Positions 35,621 through 44,214 of a stretch of 64,000 nt of DNA are shown here, piece by piece. Each line of letters begins with the position of its first letter. Within the stretch, counting starts at the first letter, position 1. The notes under the pieces were generated by a model that was given only the letters and a program-made list of their open reading frames with translations, was not told where the DNA came from and searched no databases. The translations under genes and the position numbers were made by a program. Origin of the DNA: Bin87 sp963666415. GTDB lineage: Bacteria > Chloroflexota > Dehalococcoidia > Lucifugimonadales > UBA3495. The DNA lies in contig CAXXPD010000003.1 in NCBI GenBank assembly GCA_963666415.2, positions 1 to 64,000 on the forward strand. The letters are read 5' to 3'.

Positions 35621-37153
35621 TCAGCGGGAAAACTCACCGTCGAAGTGCGGCAATCCGTCCAGCGCCCCGGCGGCGGCGGCGTCACCGAACTCCCGCAGAC
35701 CCGCAGCCTGCTCGTATAGCCCTGCTTCATACCCGTCCGGGTCAATCGCCTGGTAAATGCGGTCAATGGCGTCGTGATGGAGTCCGACATCACGGGCTGC
35801 TTCCAGCAGGATGCTCACAGTGGCGTAATCTGTCGACGGCGGAGTCACGCCCAACTCTTCCGCTTCATGACCCATGGCCGCCGCCAGCTTGGACAGCTTC
35901 ACCGAGTCCAGCCCCTGCCGCCGTGCCGTCGTGATGATGGCCCGCGCCTGCCTCAGAGTAGCGAATTCGGTGTCGAAGTCCGAGTCGCGCAACAGGTATT
36001 CCGATACGTCCGGTTCATCCCCCGCCACCGCCGCCAGCACTTCCAGCATGGCGCCGTGGCGCAGGTCCTGCTGTTGCAGCGCCGACACGAACTCGCTGCA
36101 GCGATCCCTCGCCACGTCGTGGAGACCGGCGTCGGCCAGGTCCGACATCACCAAGGGATAGGGCAGCAAGAGGTCCGACAATGCCTCCGCTTCCGGACCC
36201 ATTGCCACCAGCGCGTCAATCACCCGCTCAACCTGCTGCTGAGCCGAGGCCGCCGGGAATCCCAGCGGGTAGGTATCCAGTATCGACTGGACCACTTTGG
36301 CGCCGCGGTAGTAGTAGACGATGTAAAGTCCGCCTGCGGCGTGTGGCGGGTTGGGGTCCCACTCGTCGAAGCGTCCGACGTGGAAGTCAGCCGGTCCGAT
36401 CACCAGCGCGGCAGCGCGTTCGGTCACCGCGGGCAGTCCCTGCATGGCGGGACGGATTTCCACCGGCAGGTCCTGGTTGAATGCGCGCAAATCCGCATCC
36501 ACGGTTTCCGCCATCTCGTCGATGGCGGCGTGCGCTTCCGCCAGCAGCGCCGCTCGGGCGTCGGCCAGCCCGTCGTCGATGTTGGGGATAGCGGTGCCCT
36601 CAAGACGTTCCCGGTTTTCCTCGGCGCTCCCCACCAGAGGGGTCAGCACCACCAGGTAGGCCTCCCGCATTGGGTCCCGTTGCGGCAGCTCGACCCGCTG
36701 GCTACGGAACAGTCGCACCACCTGGAGGCTGGTGGTGCAGGCGAAGCAGGCGGCGTACCAGAGGTCCGCATCATTGTCCGCAACCTCCGGCTCCGGTTGC
36801 GGTAGGAGCCGCGCCGCGGCGTCATTCAAACGCCCCATCAGCCCGATGCGTTGCTCCATCTCCGCTGCTGCCATGGGTGACTGCTCGCCCTGGCCCTGCT
36901 GGCGCGCCGCCCTTCCGACCACAGCGTCGGGGAGTTCCCTTTCCTGCTCCAGCAGCAGGCCGGTCAACGCCAGCAGGGCTCCATTGGCTTCCGGAGAGTC
37001 GCGATGGCTGCCGTTTTCCACGGCATCCAGCGCTGCGCTCACCTGCGCGGTGGTCGCTTCGCGGAAGGCCGTGAGCCACGCCCCTTGGTAAAGCGCGCGC
37101 TCACGTTCAATCTCGCACCGTTCACAATCGCAGTCGGCTGGGTTGGCATTCAT
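35621..37153 (-). CDS. Hypothetical protein, 510 aa
   Basis: ATG 37153 begins MNANPADCDCERCEIERERA; the CDCERC cluster could bind metal. The rest is mostly alpha-helical with many alanines, including VVRLFRSQRVELPQRDPMRE and AAALVIGPADFHVGRFDEWD. One segment, GGLYIVYYYRGAKVVQSILD, is more hydrophobic but not long enough for a clear membrane span. The C-terminal half (QARAIITTARRQGLDSVKLS, AGLREFGDAAAAGALDG) resembles helical repeat proteins. No family recognised. It is 237 bases upstream of the MmeI-like gene on the same strand and may be its neighbour in one module, though a boundary repeat lies between them. Confidence 0.6.
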   Translation of the reverse strand: MNANPADCDCERCEIERERALYQGAWLTAFREATTAQVSAALDAVENGSHRDSPEANGALLALTGLLLEQERELPDAVVGRAARQQGQGEQSPMAAAEMEQRIGLMGRLNDAAARLLPQPEPEVADNDADLWYAACFACTTSLQVVRLFRSQRVELPQRDPMREAYLVVLTPLVGSAEENRERLEGTAIPNIDDGLADARAALLAEAHAAIDEMAETVDADLRAFNQDLPVEIRPAMQGLPAVTERAAALVIGPADFHVGRFDEWDPNPPHAAGGLYIVYYYRGAKVVQSILDTYPLGFPAASAQQQVERVIDALVAMGPEAEALSDLLLPYPLVMSDLADAGLHDVARDRCSEFVSALQQQDLRHGAMLEVLAAVAGDEPDVSEYLLRDSDFDTEFATLRQARAIITTARRQGLDSVKLSKLAAAMGHEAEELGVTPPSTDYATVSILLEAARDVGLHHDAIDRIYQAIDPDGYEAGLYEQAAGLREFGDAAAAGALDGLPHFDGEFSR

Positions 37154-37254
37154 GGACTCGCCTCCAGTTTGATGGCCGTGGTTGGGATGGGTTCGTGGGA
37201 GACCGGATTACCCCGGCGTGATGGCCGGACGCCGTGGGCCAGCCAGCTTTCGTA

Positions 37255-37362
37255 TCAGCCCGTCAGCCGGGCGAGCAGCCAGGGCTGGCCGGCGGGCATG
37301 ACGGCCAGGATCTGCCGGATCTGCTCCGGCGTCCAGTAGTGTGGCAGCTCGCGGATGGGCAT
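37255..37362 (-). pseudogene. N-terminal fragment of a tyrosine recombinase
   Basis: ATG 37362 encodes 35 residues, MPIRELPHYWTPEQIRQILA then VMPAGQPWLLARLTG and TGA. This is the usual opening of a phage-type integrase catalytic domain just before the GLRxSE box, which is missing. It is a small remnant, unrelated at the sequence level to the two copies at 8.3 and 13.7 kb. Confidence 0.5.
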
Positions 37363-37379
37363 GCGCCCCCAATTCTACA

Positions 37380-37409
37380 ATGGCAGACTTCATAGGCGAA
37401 GTCTGCCAT
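37380..37409. repeat. Perfect 12-bp stem-loop
   Basis: ATGGCAGACTTC (37380-37391) pairs perfectly with GAAGTCTGCCAT (37398-37409) across a 6-base loop ATAGGC. A related hairpin lies 68 bases downstream. No T run follows, so this looks like a palindromic repeat rather than a terminator. Confidence 0.6.
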
Positions 37410-37476
37410 CCGGCGGGTGGTCCGGCGCAGCGCCCGCGCTTACGGGTGCGCCAGGACCCGGGCCAAGGCGCGAACA

Positions 37477-37505
37477 ATGGCAGACTTTGGGGTAAAGTCG
37501 GTCAT
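37477..37505. repeat. Second, imperfect copy of the 12-bp stem-loop
   Basis: ATGGCAGACTTT (37477-37488) faces AAAGTCGGTCAT (37494-37505), matching the first hairpin in 10 of 12 pairs. The shared left arm ATGGCAGACTT shows the two are the same repeat family. Confidence 0.55.
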
Positions 37506-37679
37506 CCTCACACTGGCGTTCAATGAGATTTCAGACATCCTGATCATGGCGCCGTCTGGCGAACCACCAAGCAACCAAGTTCCGTTTGCTTTTGCGTGGC
37601 AGGGCATTTCGAGGCCTTAAAATCCCCACAACCAGTCGCCGGGATGTTTGCGGCCAAGCTCCTTCACCATCAAGTATGA

Positions 37680-38573
37680 CTATCCTTGAGTCGTGGTGGT
37701 CGGATGGCAGTCGTCAAGAATGAAATGCAACAGAGAAATCAGGGTGAGGCAATCGACTGCATCATCAACATCCCGATGCCATTTCACCTTCGGCGTGTGG
37801 GACATCGGGTTGCGGAAAAACCTAGTGCAACCGCTTAAGAAATCCAAAAGGCCATCATGCTCATTCTTTTCGGTGATGGTCGTCAGCGTGTTGAAAGCTA
37901 AAGCGGGGTACCCGCCGTGTTTTGCCGAGGGACGTTCAAAGGACTGCTTCATCAGCTCCAAGCCATCGCTGGTGTAACCGGTTTGTTCACGGATGCGTTC
38001 CGCCAACCCTTTGTATGCTTCTACAACGGCGTGGAAGTAATCCTCATCCATGTTCTCTGCCTTGCAGTATTTACGGACTTCATGGTGAACCCGTCGTGAC
38101 GCCATCTTGTTTTCTAATGACGCGGCCCTTCGTGCCGCCTCCGACAATGTGCGCGTTGGGTCAACATTGTGGAACTGCCCATCGTCTCGGTATTCCACGC
38201 CATAGAAGCGTAGGATGCGGTTTAAGCCGCCGCAGAACGTCCTGAACCCTTCTGGGTCCCTGGAATAAACCACAGGTTCATTGAGTGTCTTGATCAATTG
38301 CAACACGCCATTGTTGCCACTGCGCTTGTTCTGGAAATTCAAGGCATGGCGCAACCTGTCCCTCTTAGACGGCCCCCGAACGTAATAATGCACACCGGGT
38401 TGCAACCCCATCGCCTTGTAGGTTGCTTCCTCCGTTGGGGACGCTTCCGGGCGTGGCTCTGTTATGGCGAGTTCCGCAAATTTGCGGTCTAACACTCTAT
38501 GGGTGTCGCGGTCGCTTTCCAGATAATCCGCTATCTCGTCCAACGCCGCAGATGTGAAGGGTGGAGGGGTCAT
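37680..38573 (-). CDS. TIGR02391/Ymh-like protein, 297 aa
   Basis: The C-terminal half is the conserved part: YFHAVVEAYKGLAERIREQT, TSDGLELMKQSF, and DFLSGCTRFFRNPMSHTPKV with R254-N-x3-H259, an R-x4-H motif like that of HEPN ribonucleases. The family is linked to abortive infection and mobile elements, but its biochemical role is not settled. The N-terminal half contains HYYVRGPSKRDRLRHALNF and GFRTFCGGLNRILRFYG, not recognised. ATG 38573 is overlapped by the end of the Abi_2 pseudogene upstream, so the two were likely cotranscribed. Confidence 0.75.
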   Translation of the reverse strand: MTPPPFTSAALDEIADYLESDRDTHRVLDRKFAELAITEPRPEASPTEEATYKAMGLQPGVHYYVRGPSKRDRLRHALNFQNKRSGNNGVLQLIKTLNEPVVYSRDPEGFRTFCGGLNRILRFYGVEYRDDGQFHNVDPTRTLSEAARRAASLENKMASRRVHHEVRKYCKAENMDEDYFHAVVEAYKGLAERIREQTGYTSDGLELMKQSFERPSAKHGGYPALAFNTLTTITEKNEHDGLLDFLSGCTRFFRNPMSHTPKVKWHRDVDDAVDCLTLISLLHFILDDCHPTTTTQG

Positions 38574-39320
38574 ACTGCTCTAAGTCCTTCTGATTGAAAA
38601 ACCGCCGTGGGTGTGCGAATCCGCCGAGCCTATTGGGCACCGGCAGCCTGGTGATGAATTCCTTATCCCATAGGCGTTCGTGATGGGCACAGATATTTCT
38701 GATGGGCACCAGATGGCGAAGCACCGCCTGCAGTATCCGCTCTCCATCCCGTACCTGCGTGCCATCAGCTGCCGTGTCGCCCGGTTTGTATCCCCGTACC
38801 AACGGGAGAGTTGGCCGACAGACATCGCCTCAGCGATTGCCCAAATAGGACACTCGGCAAAATCATAACGGTGAGCCCGTTTGCCGTGACGGTCATAGGC
38901 TCTATGCAGCTCCGACAGATTCGCATAGTACCGATCCAAGAACAGGCGCCTGTTCAGGTGCGCATCCGGTCCGCCGCCCTCGGTCTCACTCAGATGGAGC
39001 GCCCACACGTTGCGGATGGACACCTCTATATGGCCAAAAGCATCCAGCAACAACACGCGCAGTTCTCGGTCGAAGTGATACCGCTCCATTACCGCAGCGA
39101 AATTAGTTCCTGACCGGAATGGTGGGGGATCGCCATCCTGCGATCGATCCTCGAAGGGCTGCCAATACCCGCGCAACCGATAGTACCCGACATGAGTTAG
39201 GAAACGGGAGGCCTCCCAACGATGTGGGATTGCCATACCACGCTGCCACAGCGCGTCGATTTGGCTCTGAACGGATACCTCAGGAACTGGCGGTTGCGAA
39301 CTCGACCGGGGAACAGTCAT
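38497..39320 (-). pseudogene. Abi_2 (AbiD/AbiF) family abortive-infection gene with one frameshift
   Basis: From ATG 39320 the first frame encodes the N-terminal part (VQSQIDALWQRGMAIPHRWE, FLTHVGYYRLRGYWQPFE, HFDRELRVLLLDAFGHIEVS). Near 38735, after RRYGM, the protein continues in the next frame as ERILQAVLRHLVPIRNICAH with the diagnostic RNICAHHERLWDK, an R-x4-H motif. A one-base loss in GGGATGGAGAGC explains the shift. It may be a true mutation or a sequencing error. Abi_2 proteins confer phage resistance in lactococci and related systems. The downstream Ymh-like gene overlaps its end. Confidence 0.8.
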
Positions 39321-39483
39321 CGTCAGATTCGCAAGATGGTAAAAACCCCCTGGTGCGCCGTTCCCACGAGAGGCGTGGAGGGTATCGTCAATTTCAAGGT
39401 ACTATTCCGTCGGCACGCTGTCAAATCGATCCCGTTTTCACGCCGGTCTCACCGCGGGAATCACCTGTGCCGTAACCCCAGGA

Positions 39484-39843
39484 TCAGTGCCAACCTTCCC
39501 ACAACTGTCGCAAGAAGAAGACAAACCTCCGAGGCCTCTCTGGGTTCCATTGTTCCTGACGTGGTCCGAATAGTTTCATGTTGCCGCTCTGAGTTACAAA
39601 ATCTCGGCAATGAGCCCTCGCCAGCCACTGCAGAATATCAACGTGCGTTGCGATCAATGGCTGCGAGAAAAGGCCATTGAGGACGTTATAGAGCAGACGC
39701 TCGATGAAGTGGGAAGGAGCATCCAAGTCGCTGAGTACGCCATTGGTGACGAGGTGATTACGCGCCGCTTTGAACATCCGGACTGTCCTCTTGAAACGGT
39801 TCCCGGTGGCTCTTTCCTTCTTAATTCCCTGCCGATGATGTCG
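39484..39843 (-). pseudogene. C-terminal remnant of a nucleotidyltransferase-like gene
   Basis: The frame is open from a TAG at 39844-39846 and has no full N-terminus. It encodes KKERATGNRFKRTVRMFKAA, then SHFIERLLYNVLNGLFSQPL and DILQWLARAHCRDFVTQ. This pattern (basic helix, then a hydrophobic FIExLLYNV helix) is typical of the C-terminal half of bacterial OAS/CD-NTase-like nucleotidyltransferases. The catalytic GS...D-x-D part is absent. The 39844-40063 stretch upstream shows no recognisable remainder. It may be left from a CBASS-like locus; low certainty. Confidence 0.4.
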
Positions 39844-40982
39844 CTACGGAAATCCCTAACTTAGCTCTCATGGCACGTAGGCTGTGATCACGGAATGATT
39901 GCCATCGCTGAAGGGCGAACCGGTGGACATCACTCTCATCCAACTCATAGGAACGCGTAGTAGCCGGCCCCGGGCAGGCTGTGCTTCCCACTCCTATAAT
40001 TGATGTAAGCCAGTGCCCCATACACAGCCAAACGGTGCGGCAGGTCAAGGGAGATAGTAAGAAATGACGGTTATATTTCACACCAACGCTGGTCTGCCCG
40101 TACTGGCGGGAGACATGCTGCTTTCCGTTCCTGGGCCAGAAACTGGCACGGACCTGAGGCTACCATCCCAGCCAAATGGGATAACAGTTCCATCAAACAT
40201 CATTCCTGAATACATTCCCGTAAAAATGCGCCGCAAGATATTTGTTGTTAACGACCATTTGGCTGTAGGAGCCGCAGGTTCCGTATTGCACATCAGGACA
40301 TTCGTTGAGGACCTGATGGACGCGTTCCGGCACAGGGAATCCTTCACGTCATCGGAAATACACGGTTTCTTTGCAGAATATTCCTCCTCGCCAAAGGGGC
40401 GAGAAATATTCCAGGAAATCGCGATCGTGGCGTTGGTAGAGGCCACCGATTGGCGCGGGTCACTAACTGGCGGCCCATCCGACAGCACGGACATTACCAG
40501 CGAAAAGTTCGGCTACGTAAGAGCTATCGGTTCAGGAAGCATGAGCGTAGTGGACCAAATTCGCAAACTTGACGGCTACAAGACCGGCTGGTCGCAGCCC
40601 CCTGATGGAGATGCAAAATTTCCAGAATTCAAATCGTTAAGCGCAAATATCATGCTGCTAGCCAACATTTACTGGAATGAATTCGCGAATCCAACCAACA
40701 TTTTCGCGGCATGGGGTGGAGCCTATGACCTCATTTACCAAGATGCAAACCGGCGGTTTCGATATCTCGAAGATTACACGTTGGTCCTTCGTCTCTTTGA
40801 CGCGGCTCGTCCGGATAAGGGCATCCAACTTATGAACGTGCTCAAATATGAGCACACACCGGACGTATCGTACATCGCGATGTTGACTGAAAGGGGCCTC
40901 GATGTGTCAATTTTCATGGTCATTAGGCCGGCGATTTTCACGGACATCCAGCCACCCTGGGAGCGCGGTGAATTGACTATTA

Positions 40983-41768
40983 TCAGGTTGTAGTTTGCGG
41001 GTCAATCACCCCCTTTGCGGCCAGTAGAGCGCGGTGTGGCGAGAGTCGTTCCCGGTAGCTGGCGCCTTCGATGACGATCTGGTAGCTGGCGTTGGCCAGG
41101 CGATCCAGCGCGCTGTTGCCCAGGATGGGGTCATCGAAGAGACCCAGCCATTCGTCCACGGCCCGGTTGCTGGTGATGATGAAGCTGGACGCCCGATGCC
41201 GGTTGAGGATGAGTTCGTAGAGGTCGGCGGACTGCTGGGCGGTCAGGCCATGGAGACCCAGGTCATCGAGGATGAGCAGGTCGGGCGTGAGGAAAGACCG
41301 GAAGGTACGGTCCACCGAGTTGTCCACTCTGGCCTGGGTCAGGGCCTTGAAGAAGTCGTCGGCGTGGCTGAAGCGCACGGAGTATCCGGCGCGGACGGCG
41401 GCGTAGCCCAGGGCCTGGGCGAAGAAGCTCTTGCCGACACCGGCGGGGCCCACCAGCAGGACGTGTTCGTGCCGGTCGAGAAACTCCAGGGAGAATACAG
41501 CGTCCAGCAGGCGGCGGTCCAGGGTAATTGACGCCGACCAGTCGAAGTCCTCCAGGCGGCAGGTCTCCTCGAAACCGGCATTGTGCAGCCGGAGTTCGGT
41601 GCGGCGGTGGGCGCGGCGATTGACCTCGTCGCTGAGGATGATTTCCAGGAATGAGGCGTAATCCAGCTGCTCCCTACGGGCCAGGGCGATGCGTTCCGGC
41701 AGGGTGCTGGCCAAAGCGCCCAGCTTGAGGCTCTTGAGCAGCGGGGTGAGTTCGGTGGTTCGGGTCAT
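40983..41768 (-). CDS. istB: IS21 helper ATPase IstB, 261 aa
   Basis: Start ATG 41768 has AGGAG seven bases upstream; ATG 41783, overlapping the istA stop by four bases, is also possible. Walker A is LLVGPAGVGKSFFAQALG and Walker B LLILDDLGLHGLTAQ, and the sensor strand reads SFIITSNRAVDEWLGLF. IstB is a DnaC-like AAA+ protein that assembles on DNA and delivers IstA to target sites. It appears intact. Gene order istA then istB on the minus strand is standard. Confidence 0.92.
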   Translation of the reverse strand: MTRTTELTPLLKSLKLGALASTLPERIALARREQLDYASFLEIILSDEVNRRAHRRTELRLHNAGFEETCRLEDFDWSASITLDRRLLDAVFSLEFLDRHEHVLLVGPAGVGKSFFAQALGYAAVRAGYSVRFSHADDFFKALTQARVDNSVDRTFRSFLTPDLLILDDLGLHGLTAQQSADLYELILNRHRASSFIITSNRAVDEWLGLFDDPILGNSALDRLANASYQIVIEGASYRERLSPHRALLAAKGVIDPQTTT

Positions 41769-41779
41769 GGGTAATCTCC

Positions 41780-43324
41780 TCATGCTGACTGACGGCGGTA
41801 TGCGGTGTAAGCGAAGACGCTACCGGGACGGGCGAAGCGGCCCGGCGGCATGGGCAAGGGCAGCTGGGGCATGGCCTCCTGTTCCAGGGCCTGCACCAGG
41901 ATGCGTTCCAATCGGCGCACGTCGATGAGATCCACGGCCAGGGCCCGACGACAGGCGGCGTCCAGACGCTGCGCCGTGTAACGCTCGCCCAAACGCAGCA
42001 GCTTGTGTCCCTGCCGGATCTTGGCCCAGGGCAGGGGGCCGTCGAAGAGACGCTCAGCGTATTCGCCCACCGCCGGTCCCAGTGTCGCCGCGCTGCGCTG
42101 GATGCGATCCGGCGCTCTGGTGGTGTAGGCGGAAAGCTCGGCGGGGTAATCGTCGGGATCGGTGGAGCGTCCGCCCTGGGGCTGGCGGAGGTGGGTCTTG
42201 ATCAGCTGGCCCCGGTGATAGATGTGCACCAGCTTGCTGCCCAGCCGGATTTCCACCTGCTGACGCGGCGGGCACCGGTCCGATGGCACCGAATACAGGG
42301 CCTGCTGACACTGGATGTGATGGTCGGGATGGACCTTGGCATTGCGCCAGTCGGCGATTTCGTAGGGCTCGCCGTCCCAGGGCAGCAGGGTGTGGCGCTC
42401 CTCATCCTGGAAAACCACCAGGGGCTTCCGGCGAGTGGTGCCATGGATGCGCATTCCGGCCACCTCCAGACACCAGCGCTGGGCTTCGGCCCTCAGGTGG
42501 GGCAGACCGTGGAAATCGCCGCCCTTGAAGAAGCGCTCCCTGACGTACTGCACGCCACGCTCCACCTTGGGCTTGTCCTTGGGTTTCCGCACCCGCGCCG
42601 CATCGGCGATGAAACCCCGGCACTGCGAGTATTCCAGGAAGCCTCTGGTGAAGCGCGGATGCAGCGGGTCTGGTCCCGCCACCGCTGGCGGGCAATTGTC
42701 GATGACCAGATAGCGGGGCACCCCGCCGAAGCAGACCCACGCCGCTTCCAGTCCGGCGATGATGTCCTCCAGCGTCTGCCCATGGGTCGGCCAAACGAAG
42801 CTGTGCCGCGAGTAAGCCAGCACGATGATCAGCCCCCACACCGCCCGCCGGCGGCCTGTCGCTGGGTCCACAATCATGCCCAACCGGCCGAAGTCCATCT
42901 CCGCCACCTCCCCGGGCGCGGTGTCCTCCATGCGCACCGTGGTCTGGCTGCGCCGCCGCCAATTCCGCTTCAGAACGAAGCGGCGCAACGACGGATACGA
43001 TACCGGACACCCCCGCGCTGCCAGCAACTCCCGGATGCGGGTCAGCTGCAGCCGGTCGCCGGTGAGCCACTGGTAAATCTGGTCCGCCCACGGCTCCAGC
43101 AGGTCCTGCCCGGGCGTCACCGCCTGCCGCGGCCCCGGCTGCCCAATCGTCGCCAGCCGGCTCAGCTGCTCCGCGGTGGCAACCAGCCCATCCCGAACGA
43201 TGCCCTCCTCTTGGGCTGCCGCCACGTACTTGGCGATGGTATCTCTCGACAAGCCGGTGCCCAACGCAATCTTGCGTTGGCTATCCCCCGCCTGCCAACG
43301 GCGAATGATCTCTGGTATTTCCAT
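41780..43324 (-). CDS. istA: IS21 transposase IstA, 514 aa
   Basis: Start ATG 43324 has GGGAGG eight bases upstream. The N-terminal HTH reads IIRRWQAGDSQRKIALGTGL and SRDTIAKYV. The rve-type catalytic core has EMDFGRLGMIVDP with the first aspartate, PRYLVIDNCPPAV with the second, and the glutamate around KPKVERGVQYVRER. A C-terminal beta domain (YSVPSDRCPPRQQVEIRLG) binds the ends. Complete and likely active. Its stop overlaps the first possible istB start, suggesting translational coupling. Confidence 0.93.
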   Translation of the reverse strand: MEIPEIIRRWQAGDSQRKIALGTGLSRDTIAKYVAAAQEEGIVRDGLVATAEQLSRLATIGQPGPRQAVTPGQDLLEPWADQIYQWLTGDRLQLTRIRELLAARGCPVSYPSLRRFVLKRNWRRRSQTTVRMEDTAPGEVAEMDFGRLGMIVDPATGRRRAVWGLIIVLAYSRHSFVWPTHGQTLEDIIAGLEAAWVCFGGVPRYLVIDNCPPAVAGPDPLHPRFTRGFLEYSQCRGFIADAARVRKPKDKPKVERGVQYVRERFFKGGDFHGLPHLRAEAQRWCLEVAGMRIHGTTRRKPLVVFQDEERHTLLPWDGEPYEIADWRNAKVHPDHHIQCQQALYSVPSDRCPPRQQVEIRLGSKLVHIYHRGQLIKTHLRQPQGGRSTDPDDYPAELSAYTTRAPDRIQRSAATLGPAVGEYAERLFDGPLPWAKIRQGHKLLRLGERYTAQRLDAACRRALAVDLIDVRRLERILVQALEQEAMPQLPLPMPPGRFARPGSVFAYTAYRRQSA

Positions 43325-43798
43325 TCTGGAAACCTCCCGGTATGCCATCGCTGCACCTCAATTCCAAAGTGCGGCAATGATCGCCGATGTGGCTCCCAAA
43401 GTGGCCTAATGACCCTGAAAATCTGGTGGGTAGATCCTGAAAAACTCCCAATTCACTGGCCTATAGATCCTGAACAATGACACTCGATGTCTTCGGAGCA
43501 AAAGATATCACTGCTTCCAACGCGCCAGCGACGATCCAATTGACTGATGGGGAGTTTACGATGAACTCCAAGTACCATGTTTCGATCATTGTAGTAGGAA
43601 AGGACAATCGATATCTTTCCCCGATCATACAGATTGATGGGTTAGACGCCGAAGAGCAGACGAAGCAAACCGTGTTCACGTGGATCAACGATGAAAGGCG
43701 GTTGTGTGTTGCATTTCACGCAGAACATGACGAGTGGCTAGAGCAACAGGCGCTTTCGTACTACGCTCAGCACGCGCACAATTGGCACTAACGGCCAG

Positions 43799-44090
43799 GT
43801 GATAGACGACAATCAGCCCTGCCGGTAGCGTCGACTATTTTTGCCGGCGCATTGCCTCAAATCAAATGTTACTGAACTTCGGTCGCACAAGGTCTCCTAG
43901 CGGATCCAGCCACGAAATGTGAGATAACTGGCCAGCGCTGTTGGGAAGATCCGCCGCAACGCCTGGGCTAACCTGATTTGCCCGTGCGCCGAGCCGGCGT
44001 CCTCCGTCTTATTGATACTCATCGTGGTTCGCCCAATAGTCATTACGTAAATGGTCCCGCTCGGGAGCTCCACCGTCAGCGTGCAAAGGG
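43799..44090 (+). repeat. Dispersed boundary repeat, copy 3 (long)
   Basis: It starts TGATAGACGACAATCAGCCC then TGCCGG, ATTGCCTCAAATC and TGTTACTGAACTTCGG, and continues to about 44090 with GAGATAACTGGCCAGC and CTTATTGATACTCATC segments shared with copies 4 and 5. It begins within ten bases of the stop of the IS21-split gene. Confidence 0.75.
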
Positions 44091-44112
44091 CGCGAGGGCC
44101 GTAGCAGACCAA
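43897..44112 (-). CDS. Small ORF conserved within the dispersed repeat, about 71 aa
   Basis: On the minus strand of the repeat a frame encodes SGTIYVMTIGRTTMSINKTE, then DAGSAHGQIRLAQALRRIFP and TALASYLTFRGWIR. The repeat at 47475 encodes a protein-level match (LGRTSAGINKAEDAG, ALQRVFPTTVASYLTFHGSV) ending at 47517. The third copy has the same segments in two frames (RTNESINKAEGAG and ALRRVFPTTVSTHLQFRGW). The similarity at protein level suggests the repeat once coded for a small protein. No family recognised; translation is unproven. Confidence 0.4.
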   Translation of the reverse strand: MVCYGPRALCTLTVELPSGTIYVMTIGRTTMSINKTEDAGSAHGQIRLAQALRRIFPTALASYLTFRGWIR

Positions 44113-44214
44113 ATCAATCTGCGATGTAAGCCCGCGGCGGGCCGGCAGCGGTCAGACAGTCTATTTGCCTGCCCATGCCCACCTAACGCGTCATTCGTGG
44201 CAGGTAGCCGCCGG

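Larger units (their letters stand above)
40978..43477. mobile_element. IS21-family insertion sequence with TGAC duplication
   Basis: istA and istB are complete. The flanks carry TGAC at 40974-40977 and again at 43478-43481, a 4-bp duplication as expected for IS21. The ends share a TCAGG core reading inward. The right end has three iterations of GATCCTGAA/GACCCTGAA-like words (about 43410, 43434 and 43465), the multiple terminal repeats typical of the family. About 2.5 kb long. Confidence 0.9.
40064..43791 (+). pseudogene. Unknown gene split by IS21 (ancestral 407-aa protein, proteasome-like N-terminus)
   Basis: The 5' part is 40064-40977 and the 3' part 43482-43791. Removing the IS and one TGAC joins them in frame into 408 codons ending TAA; the joint reads RGELTLDVFGAKDI. 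The N-terminus MTVIFHTNAGLPVLAGDMLL, followed by KMRRKIFVVNDHLAVGAAGS, has the strand pattern of proteasome-like Ntn hydrolases with a threonine at position 2. This similarity is only suggestive. The middle contains FVEDLMDAFRHRESF and FGYVRAIGSGSMSVVDQI. The C-terminal ~100 residues (YHVSIIVVGKDNRYLSPIIQ, DERRLCVAFHAEHDEWLEQQ) look like a separate small domain. Today the 5' part ends with a stop provided by the IS. Confidence 0.7.

Noticed and set aside
42005..43480. 491-residue plus-strand open frame opposite istA
   Set aside because: Shadow of the IS21 transposase; composition and lack of a start signal argue against coding.
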